NCBI GenBank assembly: GCA_934454435.1
Contig: CAKSGA010000048.1
Span: 1 to 17,322 of the forward strand
DNA length: 17,322 nt
DNA from: an uncultured Oscillospiraceae bacterium
GTDB taxonomy: Bacteria; Bacillota; Clostridia; Oscillospirales; Ruminococcaceae
Direction of reading: 5' to 3'
This document shows positions 7,638 through 13,907 of the stretch, piece after piece. The position numbers and the translations under genes are program-made. Each line of letters starts with the position of its first letter. The first letter of the stretch is position 1. The notes under the pieces were generated by a model that saw only the letters and a list, made by a program, of their open reading frames with translations, was not told where the DNA came from and did not search any database.

Positions 7638-7666
7638 ATTATAATCCAACTCCCCGGATTTTTCAA
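7638..7666 (-). promoter_or_regulatory. Sigma-A promoter of the T-box operon
   Basis: The -35 is TTGAAA (7661-7666), the spacer 17 bases and the -10 a perfect TATAAT (7638-7643). Transcription should begin around 7631, at the 5' edge of the T-box. It lies only ~40 bases below the stop of the small-gene operon, and I see no convincing terminator between them. Confidence 0.85.
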
Positions 7667-7703
7667 GGGGGTAAACGCATTTTTTTCACATTTTACGAAA
7701 AAA

Positions 7704-7997
7704 TCACGCCAGAAGCACGTAAGCGAGCGCCGCAATGAGTTTCATATCCGCCTTTTCATGCCAGAGGAGAAGTATCAGCGCAGCGATCAGCAGGAAGTCA
7801 CGGTCGCTGGTAAGTCGCTGAAACAGGTTTCCTCCGGTGGGCGGGGAGCACCGTGGCGTACCTGCCGGTCTGCCGGCTTCGCATTTTGGGGGAGCGGGTC
7901 CGTTTTTTTCGCCGGGACCGCATTCCGGCTGACTTTCGCTCTTGTTGAAATCCTCAACGCATTTGTACAGCGGTGATTGTTCCGGGTTCCAGACCAT
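7704..7997 (-). CDS. Small membrane protein of unknown function
   Basis: I cannot name this 97-aa protein. The first ~65 residues are polar and rich in Pro, Gly, Cys and charged residues (four Cys: one in YKCVEDF, others in PECGPG, PKCEAG, PRCSPP). The last ~30 residues contain two short hydrophobic stretches (FLLIAALILLLW and MKLIAALAYVLLA) split by HEKAD, which suggests a membrane hairpin at the C-terminus. AAGGAGG stands 7-8 bases before the ATG, and the gene starts 2 bases after the previous stop, so translation is probably coupled. It is the third of three small genes on one transcript. Confidence 0.7.
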   Translation of the reverse strand: MVWNPEQSPLYKCVEDFNKSESQPECGPGEKNGPAPPKCEAGRPAGTPRCSPPTGGNLFQRLTSDRDFLLIAALILLLWHEKADMKLIAALAYVLLA

Positions 7998-7999
7998 TG

Positions 8000-8302
8000 C
8001 TATCCCTCCTTACCGAACAGTCCGCTTTCTTTCAGCAGCGGAAGCAGTGAGATCAGCTTCAGCATTCTTAGCGCCGTATCGACCTTGCTGCGGTTCTCTT
8101 CACGCAGCAGCGGCTTCAGGGCGAGCAGCAGGCGTTCATCGTTGCTGGTGCTGCCTGCGCTGCTGAGAAGTCCTGCGAGCTTCGCCACAGACCCAAGGTC
8201 TATCCCTGAAAAGAGCCCGCCGGAGTCCTCGCTGTCCTCCTGGCCGGGGGAGTCATCATCGTCCTCCGCAAGCGCACGGAGAATATCCTCTATATTGTCC
8301 AT
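8000..8302 (-). CDS. Small helical protein of unknown function
   Basis: This 100-aa protein has an acidic N-terminal half (ALAEDDDDSPGQEDSED) and a basic, leucine-rich helical second half (LLLALKPLLREENRSKVDTA, then LLPLLKESGLF). Proteins with such an ALKPLL..E.R.K...A....KL motif occur as uncharacterised small proteins in clostridia as far as I recall; no function is assigned. The ATG at 8302 is preferred because a perfect GGAGGTGA site lies just upstream. A GTG three codons earlier falls inside that site. It is the middle gene of the trio, 24 bases after the first. Confidence 0.75.
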   Translation of the reverse strand: MDNIEDILRALAEDDDDSPGQEDSEDSGGLFSGIDLGSVAKLAGLLSSAGSTSNDERLLLALKPLLREENRSKVDTALRMLKLISLLPLLKESGLFGKEG

Positions 8303-8326
8303 GCAACTCACCTCCGGTATATGTTA

Positions 8327-8563
8327 TCATTTTACGCTGCCCAGCAGCCGCATTACCTCCTCCGGGGAGCCTGCGCTCTTGAGCTGCTTCATGAGCTCCT
8401 TGTCTGCAAGGACCCTGCGCAGCTTCTGCTTGTCTGACTTCGTCAGTATCGAGGAAAGAGCTGAGAGGTCTTTCTTTTCAAGCGAGCGCTTCAGTTCATC
8501 GGGGGAAGAGCCGAGTTTTTCGCTTGCTGATCTGATGAGCTGGTCGAAATCGTTGTTGTTCAT
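8327..8563 (-). CDS. Small charged helical protein of unknown function
   Basis: This 78-aa protein has no signal peptide or membrane segment. It is highly charged and predicted helical throughout (DELKRSLEKKDLSAL, SDKQKLRRVLADKELMKQL, SPEEVMRLLGSVK). A strong AAGGAGG lies 9 bases before the ATG. It opens the three-gene minus-strand unit and is divergent from the metallophosphoesterase gene. Helix spacing with repeated L-x-x-L and K/E patterns suggests a small helical bundle, perhaps partnering the next gene product. That is inference only. Confidence 0.7.
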   Translation of the reverse strand: MNNNDFDQLIRSASEKLGSSPDELKRSLEKKDLSALSSILTKSDKQKLRRVLADKELMKQLKSAGSPEEVMRLLGSVK

Positions 8564-8633
8564 GATGATACCTCCTTGATACCAGAATATGACAGGTTTC
8601 GGATGATTTAAGAGAAAAAAACGCTTTGCCCCC

Positions 8634-8662
8634 TTTTATTCATTCAGATTTTATGTTATAAT
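8634..8662 (+). promoter_or_regulatory. Likely promoter of the metallophosphoesterase-birA-CYTH cluster
   Basis: A perfect TATAAT -10 (8657-8662) lies 38 bases before the TTG start. The -35 is weak: TTTTAT at 17 bases or TTTATT at 16. The site is in the divergent spacer shared with the small-gene operon, for which I find no clear sigma-A promoter. Confidence 0.55.
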
Positions 8663-8700
8663 ATGTATAACTAGAACCCTTTGAGAAAGGAAAACCTGTT

Positions 8701-9183
8701 TTGAAAATTTTAGTAGTGTCTGACACTCATAGAAATTATGCCGTGCTTGACAAGATAGTGGAAAAAAATCTTGACTCAGACCTTATTGTCCATCTGGGTG
8801 ATGGTGAGAATGAAGCCCGGGACATACAGAGTGAGCACCCGCAGATACCGCTTGTTTATGTGAAGGGCAACTGCGATTATGGTCCACACCGTGAGCAGGA
8901 GGTGGTCACAGCATGTGGCTACAAGATCTTCTGCTGCCACGGACATAACTATGACGTACACAGCGGGCTGCAGCAGCTTGTGGAAGCGGCGAAGGCTGAG
9001 GACTGCCAGATAGCGCTTTACGGACACACACATCTCCACCGGACCGAGCTTATAGACGATGTGTACGTTATGAACCCCGGGAGTCCAGACAGTCCAAGAA
9101 ACCACAATGAACCTACTTATGGCGTTATCAATCTGACCAGCGACGGTCTGATCGAAATGAATATCATATCGGTGAAGAAATGA
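8701..9183 (+). CDS. YfcE/MJ0936-type metallophosphoesterase
   Basis: This 160-aa calcineurin-like phosphoesterase is of the small, single-domain YfcE/MJ0936 type. The metal-binding motifs appear in order: SDTH (Asp8, His10), GDGEN (Asp34), GNCD (Asn57), CHGH (His80) and GHTH (His109, His111). Such enzymes hydrolyse phosphodiesters with two metal ions; the natural substrate is not deducible here. In many Firmicutes the homologue sits beside rdgB and rph, which are absent here. The start is TTG at 8701, supported by AAAGGA ~10 bases upstream and by the family's MKI.V.SDTH beginning. Its stop overlaps the next start (ATGA), so translation is coupled to birA. Confidence 0.92.
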   Translation: MKILVVSDTHRNYAVLDKIVEKNLDSDLIVHLGDGENEARDIQSEHPQIPLVYVKGNCDYGPHREQEVVTACGYKIFCCHGHNYDVHSGLQQLVEAAKAEDCQIALYGHTHLHRTELIDDVYVMNPGSPDSPRNHNEPTYGVINLTSDGLIEMNIISVKK

Positions 9184-9908
9184 CGATCAACTGTATCAAA
9201 CTTGACGAGGTAGACTCTACCAACAATTACCTCAAAACTCACCGCAGCGAGCTCCCGGACGGTACTCTTGTCATTGCCGGGCTCCAGACCGCAGGGAAGG
9301 GCAGACGTGGACATAACTGGCTTGCCGACCGTGGAATGCTGCCTTTTTCGCTTCTGCTGAAGAACCCGCCGCACACGGATACCGTCACGCTCTGTGCAGC
9401 AGCAGCGGTTTGCTCGGCGCTGGAGGAAAGGCTCCCGGACGAGGAGTTCGGCATAAAGTGGCCCAACGACATAATTCTGCGTGGTCATAAGCTATGTGGT
9501 ATTTTATGCGAGAGCGTATGCTTTGGTTCCTCGATGGACATAATCTGTGGTATCGGCGTGAATATCTCACAGACTAAAGAGTTCTTTGAGAACGCCAATA
9601 TTCCCCACGGAGGCTCTGTTGAAATGCTGACCGGAAAGAACATAACCGACCGTGACGGTTTTGCCGAGGACATCGCAGGCAGGTTGTACGCATTCACCCG
9701 TGAGGGGTTCGGGGCAGTTTCTGGCGAGTACGTAAAGCGATGCCTGACTGTCGGAAAACGTATCAGGATAATCGGGAATGACGCTGAACGAGAGGCCTTT
9801 GCCGAGGGCATCGCACCGAACGGCTTTCTTATCTGTTCAGATGAAAGCGGCAGATTTGAGGTGAATTCCGGCGAAGTCAGCGTGCGGGGGCTGATGGATT
9901 ATATCTGA
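9180..9908 (+). CDS. birA: Biotin--[acetyl-CoA carboxylase] ligase, no DNA-binding domain
   Basis: This 242-aa enzyme attaches biotin to the acceptor lysine of biotin carboxyl carrier proteins through biotinyl-AMP. Landmarks are DSTN (residues 12-15), the adenylate loop AGKGRRGHNW (38-47), KWPNDI (93-98), KLCGIL (104-109) and GIGVNI, followed by a small C-terminal SH3-like domain (~195-242). The protein starts directly with the catalytic domain, so the N-terminal winged helix of the bifunctional BirA repressor is absent. It should be an enzyme only and not a repressor of biotin genes. The adenylate loop has GRRGHNW where GRGRRGR.W is common. It overlaps the previous gene by 4 bases. Confidence 0.94.
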   Translation: MTINCIKLDEVDSTNNYLKTHRSELPDGTLVIAGLQTAGKGRRGHNWLADRGMLPFSLLLKNPPHTDTVTLCAAAAVCSALEERLPDEEFGIKWPNDIILRGHKLCGILCESVCFGSSMDIICGIGVNISQTKEFFENANIPHGGSVEMLTGKNITDRDGFAEDIAGRLYAFTREGFGAVSGEYVKRCLTVGKRIRIIGNDAEREAFAEGIAPNGFLICSDESGRFEVNSGEVSVRGLMDYI

Positions 9909-9919
9909 CAGGAGCAATA

Positions 9920-10480
9920 ATGATCGAGAACGAATTCAAGATAATGCTCACGAAAGAGCAGTATGAAGCCGTTTACGGGTTTTACAGCTGGGACAGCGAA
10001 ATGGAGCAGGTAAACAGCTACTATGATGACGAAAAGCAGACATGCGGCAATGCACATGTGACCGTCCGTGTGCGAAGCGTGGGGGGCAGATATCTTCTGC
10101 AGATGAAGCTCCCGGCGGAGCAGTCCGGCAACGGTGCGGTCAGCCGTATCGAGCTGGAGCAGGAGCTGGACGGCATTCCGGAAACGCTGAGCGGCGGGCT
10201 CATGAAAAGCCTGAGCGGTGTGGAGCTCCCGGACGTTAAGCTGCTGGGAACGCTGATGACGTTCCGCAGCGTTAAGCGCTTTCCGGGCGTAGAGATAGAC
10301 CTCGACCGCAGCAGCTATTTCGGCAGGACGGACTATGAGCTCGAGATAGAGTACACTGACGAAACGGCAGCGGAGGTTTTACTGTCTGAGATAACGGCGA
10401 AGGTTCAGATCGACAGGAGCGCTCCGGTTACCGGGAAGATACGCAGATTCCTTGCAGAATACAAAAGGAGCGTCCGGTAG
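9920..10480 (+). CDS. CYTH-domain protein (probable triphosphatase)
   Basis: This 186-aa protein is a CYTH (triphosphate tunnel metalloenzyme) domain. It begins with the signature E-x-E-x-K (Glu3, Glu5, Lys7) and continues with VRVR, LLQMK, EIDLDRSSYFG and YELEIEY. These strands line the tunnel that holds triphosphate and metal ions. Known members include inorganic triphosphatase, thiamine triphosphatase and class IV adenylate cyclase, and the residues seen do not separate these. AGGAG lies 8 bases before the ATG, 11 bases after birA, so it is the third gene of the unit. GC is somewhat high in the middle, but no frame break is seen. It is followed by the palindrome-rich spacer. Confidence 0.88.
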   Translation: MIENEFKIMLTKEQYEAVYGFYSWDSEMEQVNSYYDDEKQTCGNAHVTVRVRSVGGRYLLQMKLPAEQSGNGAVSRIELEQELDGIPETLSGGLMKSLSGVELPDVKLLGTLMTFRSVKRFPGVEIDLDRSSYFGRTDYELEIEYTDETAAEVLLSEITAKVQIDRSAPVTGKIRRFLAEYKRSVR

Positions 10481-10492
10481 TGACTGGGCGCT

Positions 10493-10689
10493 CAGGCTGT
10501 CGATAAACCCTCATCTTCGTCGTCACCGCATTATTTGCTTCGCAAAAAACGCTGCACGACGGCAGGCGCAAACATGATGTTTGCGCAGTTGCCCCCAGAG
10601 CCCGACATGATGTCGGGAAATAAAGGGCAACAGGATAAAGCCTAGTCGCTGTGTGGGTTCCTAGAATCTGAGGGCTTCTCAACAGCCTG
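10493..10689. repeat. Palindromic element 1 with 26-bp imperfect terminal inverted repeats
   Basis: Bases 10493-10518 and 10664-10689 are inverted copies of each other at 21 of 26 positions, with identical 8-base outer ends (CAGGCTGT / ACAGCCTG). Within the 197-bp unit are further palindromes: TTTGC/GCAAA (10534-10546), a 10+10 bp hairpin on one central base (10566-10586), and an 8+8 bp hairpin (10601-10617) that is itself enclosed by GTTGCCC/GGGCAAC (10588-10594 with 10625-10631). No protein is encoded. The architecture resembles a non-autonomous, MITE-like or REP-like repeat. Copies elsewhere in the genome cannot be checked here. Confidence 0.65.
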
Positions 10690-10696
10690 ATTTTCT

Positions 10697-10753
10697 ACTT
10701 TTTCGACAAACTGAGGGGCGGCATATGCCGCCCCTTCAGTCTGTCGAAAAAGT
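10697..10753. repeat. 57-bp near-perfect palindrome with GGGGCGGCAT core, copy 1
   Basis: Arms 10697-10724 and 10725-10753 are inverted copies, apart from one extra T and one mismatch. The centre is the perfect 20-bp palindrome GGGGCGGCATATGCCGCCCC (10715-10734), flanked by TTTTTCGACA and TGTCGAAAAA. It follows element 1 by 7 bases. As RNA it would form a ~28-bp hairpin from either strand. Confidence 0.9.
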
Positions 10754-10786
10754 CAATTTTGCCTGCGAAGCAGGCTTTTGCAATAA

Positions 10787-10838
10787 GTTTTTTGCCCAGG
10801 GTAAGGGTGACTGCGTCGACCCTGCCTGGGCAAAAAAC
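10787..10838. repeat. 52-bp inverted repeat with perfect 14-bp arms
   Basis: GTTTTTTGCCCAGG (10787-10800) pairs perfectly with 10825-10838. Inside, AGGGT and ACCCT add 5 bp more. Each outer side carries six T or six A, giving a terminator-like shape on both strands, yet no gene ends here. A smaller hairpin, GCCTGC/GCAGGC (10761-10775 region), stands just before it. Confidence 0.88.
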
Positions 10839-10898
10839 ACTTCTATCCGCACAACTGTACTGGCAACGGCTTCGCCTTATGCCTAACGCAGGCAGTGT

Positions 10899-10942
10899 GC
10901 ATTTTGCTATGGCAAAATGCGTAAGGCATGACTTGTCATGCC
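10899..10942. repeat. Two adjacent small perfect hairpins
   Basis: GCATTTTGC (10899-10907) pairs with GCAAAATGC (10912-10920) over a 4-base loop. Four bases on, GGCATGAC (10925-10932) pairs with GTCATGCC (10935-10942) over a 2-base spacer. They form the right half of the second palindromic block. Confidence 0.85.
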
Positions 10943-10977
10943 AGTGGATTGGTTCGGCGAAAAAGCCCCAACGGGGA

Positions 10978-11015
10978 TTTTTCGACGGTCTCAGGGGCGG
11001 CATATGCCGCCCCTT
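10978..11015. repeat. GGGGCGGCAT palindrome, copy 2 (38-bp direct repeat of copy 1)
   Basis: Bases 10978-11015 match 10699-10736 at 34 of 38 positions, including the identical 20-bp palindrome (10994-11013). On the plus strand it is followed by TTTTGTTG, so it can also act as a terminator for transcripts from the left. Just before it, CCCC-AAC-GGGG (10966-10976), with five A on its left, gives a weak minus-strand terminator that may end the aro operon. Confidence 0.88.
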
Positions 11016-11026
11016 TTGTTGTAGGT

Positions 11027-11575
11027 TCAGTTCCCGCTGAAATAACTCTCCAGGTACCTGCGGAAATCCTCCGGACTGCCCTGGATACGTTTCTTTATGC
11101 GGTCTGCTTCGTCCTTGTCCTCTGCTGAGATGGTAAGGTAGTACTTCTGCTTACCGGTCCTTTCGGACTTTATCGTGACGCCGATGTTGCAGGTGCCGTT
11201 TTCGTGCTCCGCATATCGCACCGACACCAGGCTGTCCTTCTTTATCTCGTCCCGGGTGTAGACCTTTACTGCTTCCTCGAACATCTTCTCACGTATCGAC
11301 TGCGGGAGCTCGTTGCCGAATTCCCTAGCAGCGGCATCGCCGAGCTTCGTGTTTGCGTATACCGGCACGCCGTTGACCTCCTGACAGGTGCAGAGCCGTT
11401 CTGTAATGCCGTCCAGAGCCTGCATGAGATCAAAATAATTTACTGCCTGTTCCAGTGAAGTTATCTCCGTCAGCTGATCCCGGGTGAGCGGGCAGCCCAG
11501 GCTGTAGATCAGATGACAGACAAGAATTCTGATCTTGTCAATGTCATCTATTCTTATCCTTGGAATTTCTTTCAT
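11027..11575 (-). CDS. DUF4364 family protein (winged-helix-like)
   Basis: This 182-aa protein matches the clostridial DUF4364 pattern. Its N-terminal half reads I..LV.HLIYSLGCPLTRDQLTEI, then NYFDLMQAL and VYANTKLGDAAAREF, the layout of a winged helix. The C-terminal half is a beta-rich region (ENGTCNIGVTIKSE, KQKYYLTISAEDKDEAD) with a charged helix at the end. The function of the family is not established; a role as DNA-binding regulator is inferred from the fold-like pattern. It is last in the aro operon, 24 bases after aroC, with GGTGAT as ribosome site. It could regulate the operon it lies in. It ends at the edge of the palindromic block. Confidence 0.85.
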   Translation of the reverse strand: MKEIPRIRIDDIDKIRILVCHLIYSLGCPLTRDQLTEITSLEQAVNYFDLMQALDGITERLCTCQEVNGVPVYANTKLGDAAAREFGNELPQSIREKMFEEAVKVYTRDEIKKDSLVSVRYAEHENGTCNIGVTIKSERTGKQKYYLTISAEDKDEADRIKKRIQGSPEDFRRYLESYFSGN

Positions 11576-11599
11576 CAGATCACCAGCTTTTCAGAATAA

Positions 11600-12688
11600 T
11601 CAGAGCTTTCCCTCTGCGGAAAGTGCAGACACAAGAGCAATGTTCAGCGCAGACTCAACGCAGGGGACCGCTCTTGCAACCACGCAGGGGTCGTGCCTGC
11701 CCTTTATAACGAGCTCCTGCTCGGTCATGTTCTTGAAGTCAACGCTCTTCTGCGGGCGGGAGATGGAGGGTGTCGGCTTGAATGCCACACGGAATATGAT
11801 CGGCATACCCGAGCATATACCGCCAAGAATTCCGCCGTGGTTGTTGGTGAGGGTCACGATCTTTCCGTCACGTACTGCGAATTCATCGTTGTTCTCGCTG
11901 CCGAAGAGGTCAGCGCAGCCGAAGCCGTTGCCGAACTCGATACCCTTGACCGCAGGTATCGCAAAAACAAGGCGTGAGATGATGTTTTCCAGTCCGTCCA
12001 TCATCGGAGAGCCGACGCCGGCGGGCATTCCGACTGCTGCGCATTCCACAATGCCGCCTATGCTGTTGAGGTCGCTGCGGGCTGCAAGTATTGCGGTGCG
12101 CATTTTCTCCTCGCTGCTCTCGTCAAACACCGGGAAGCTGCGGCTCTTGACAGACTCAAGCTGTTCTGCAGTGACGTTCACCGGGTCGAACGGAGCGTCC
12201 TGAATATCTTTCAGGGAGCGGATATGTGCGCCGGTAGTAATTCCACGGCGCTTCAGTATCTGTGCGCAGACTGCTCCCGCAAATACCAGCGGAGCAGTCA
12301 GTCTGCCGGAGAAGTGCCCGCCGCCCCTGGGGTCGTTTGCGCCGTTGTAGCGCAGATATCCCGTGAAGTCCGCATGAGCTGGTCTGGCGATGTGGGAGAT
12401 GTTGCCATAGTCACTGGAGTGCTGGTCGCCGTTGAATATCACCGCAGCCAGCGGAGTTCCGGTGGTCTTTCCCTCATACACGCCGGAAAGAATGTCCGGA
12501 TTGTCTTTTTCAAGGCGCATTGTGCTGGTGCCATCGGACTTTGCAGCTCTTCTCGCCATGTAAACGCCTATTTCGTCCAGGTCGAGCTCTTCGCCTGCCG
12601 GGAGGTCGTCCAGAACAACGCCGATGCCCCTGCCGTGGCTCTCGCCGAAAATTGAAACGGAGATCCCGCCCTTAAACAATGACGACAT
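11600..12688 (-). CDS. aroC: Chorismate synthase
   Basis: This 362-aa enzyme makes chorismate from 5-enolpyruvylshikimate-3-phosphate using reduced FMN, the last common step to aromatic amino acids and folate. It shows the family blocks FGESHG near the start (His18), the RPAHADFTG block followed by DPRGGGHFSGR, and RHDPCVVARAVPCVESA near the end. The length is normal. The start at 12688 is set by GGAGGTGA upstream and by the family's usual beginning (S...G..ISVS.FGESHG). A longer in-frame start would lie inside aroA. It overlaps the end of aroA by 17 bases, so translation of the two is coupled. Confidence 0.97.
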   Translation of the reverse strand: MSSLFKGGISVSIFGESHGRGIGVVLDDLPAGEELDLDEIGVYMARRAAKSDGTSTMRLEKDNPDILSGVYEGKTTGTPLAAVIFNGDQHSSDYGNISHIARPAHADFTGYLRYNGANDPRGGGHFSGRLTAPLVFAGAVCAQILKRRGITTGAHIRSLKDIQDAPFDPVNVTAEQLESVKSRSFPVFDESSEEKMRTAILAARSDLNSIGGIVECAAVGMPAGVGSPMMDGLENIISRLVFAIPAVKGIEFGNGFGCADLFGSENNDEFAVRDGKIVTLTNNHGGILGGICSGMPIIFRVAFKPTPSISRPQKSVDFKNMTEQELVIKGRHDPCVVARAVPCVESALNIALVSALSAEGKL

Positions 12689-13898
12689 CGTATTCACCTC
12701 CAAGGCTCCTGAAATCCTCAAAGAAAGTGGGGTAGCTCTTTGCAACGCATTCCGCCCCGGTGATAGTCAGTGGGGCGGTGCAGCGCTGGGAAGCCACGGC
12801 AAGCGACATTGCGATGCGGTGGTCGTTGAAGCTGGAGCATGTGCCGCCGGTGAGTTCCTTTACGCCCTCTATCTCAAGTTCATCGTTGACTATCCTGACG
12901 TCCGCCCCGAGGGAATTCAGCACGGTGGAGATGGACACCAGACGGTCGCTTTCCTTTATGCGGAGCCGCTTGCAGCCACGGATATGAGAAGTCCCCTCGG
13001 CGAACGCTGCGAGGACGGTCAGTACCGGAACGAGGTCCGGGATATCTGAAGCGTCGATGTCGAAGCCGGAGTAACTGCCGTTTATCTTTATGCACTTGTC
13101 GATTATGTCGAAAACCGCACGGTCGCCCTGAACGCTGTTTATGTTGACGCCGGCGATCTCAATGCTGCTTCCGAGTTCGTTCGCAACGGCGAAGAAAGCA
13201 GCCTGGGAGCAGTCGCCCTCTACCGTGAATTTTGTAGGATTGTAGCTTTGGACACCCTTGATGTTGTAGTTCCCGTTGAATTCCAGAGTTTCAATGCCGA
13301 AGCTGCGCATGCAGTTGACGGTGATGTCAGCGTAGGGCTTTGACTGTAACGGGGAGGTAAGCTGAATGGTGCTGGCACCCTCGAGCAGCGGCATTGCGAA
13401 CATCAGACCGGTTATGAACTGCGAGGAGATGTCGCCGGTCACCGGGTAAACACCCGCAGTGAGCCTGCCTTTGATATGGTAGGGGAAAGTCTGTGAGATG
13501 AATTCCACGCCGTGCTTCGGGAATTGGTCCAGATAAGGGGTGACGGGACGTGTGGGGAGCTTACCGGAGCCCGTGAACACAGCCTCAACACCGAGGGCAG
13601 CGCAGACCGGCATCATGAACCTCAGCGTTGAGCCGCTCTCACGGCAGTTTATCTCAGCGTATTCCGGGGCGTTTTCGATGCCCTTTACGAAGGTGACGCC
13701 GTTTTCCGTACGTATCTCAGCACCGAGGGCGGTGAGGGCGTCGGTGGTGGCGTCGATGTCCTCGCATTCCAGCACGCCGGTGATCTCACTCTCGCCCCTG
13801 CAGAGCGCAGCGCAGATCAGTGCACGGTGTGAAATGCTCTTTGACGGAGGTATAACGACCCTGCCGGAAAGAGGTCTGGGGGTAATAACTATGTTCAT
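12672..13898 (-). CDS. aroA: 3-phosphoshikimate 1-carboxyvinyltransferase (EPSP synthase)
   Basis: This 408-aa enzyme condenses shikimate-3-phosphate and phosphoenolpyruvate. Substrate-binding Lys20 and Ser21 lie in PPSKSISHRAL. The PEP/glyphosate loop reads CRESGSTLRFMMP, with LPTRPVTPYL, SSQFITGL, the catalytic Asp in SDIPD (Asp285), RIKESDRL (Glu316) and NDHRIAMSLAVA following. It is ~20 residues shorter than the E. coli enzyme, as is common in clostridia. The loop differs from the GNAGTAMRPL of E. coli, so inhibitor sensitivity should not be assumed from that class. GAGGTGA lies upstream of the ATG, and the start is 9 bases after the aroB stop. Confidence 0.96.
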   Translation of the reverse strand: MNIVITPRPLSGRVVIPPSKSISHRALICAALCRGESEITGVLECEDIDATTDALTALGAEIRTENGVTFVKGIENAPEYAEINCRESGSTLRFMMPVCAALGVEAVFTGSGKLPTRPVTPYLDQFPKHGVEFISQTFPYHIKGRLTAGVYPVTGDISSQFITGLMFAMPLLEGASTIQLTSPLQSKPYADITVNCMRSFGIETLEFNGNYNIKGVQSYNPTKFTVEGDCSQAAFFAVANELGSSIEIAGVNINSVQGDRAVFDIIDKCIKINGSYSGFDIDASDIPDLVPVLTVLAAFAEGTSHIRGCKRLRIKESDRLVSISTVLNSLGADVRIVNDELEIEGVKELTGGTCSSFNDHRIAMSLAVASQRCTAPLTITGAECVAKSYPTFFEDFRSLGGEYDVVIV

Positions 13899-13907
13899 AT
13901 GTTCACC

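Noticed and set aside
10468..10493. 8-bp stem at the end of the CYTH gene as a terminator
   Set aside because: It spans the stop codon and has no T-run; terminator function is better placed at the later hairpins.
10493..11016. CRISPR array
   Set aside because: Repeats are few, differ in sequence, and are palindromes with irregular spacing, with no cas genes nearby.
10695..11040. Overlapping open frames on both strands (102 and 93 codons) in the palindromic block
   Set aside because: They arise because the inverted repeats read open on both strands; no ribosome sites, no family resemblance, and the two products mirror each other.
12689..12745. Longer N-terminus for chorismate synthase
   Set aside because: It would overlap aroA further and lacks a ribosome site; the family begins at the 12688 start.
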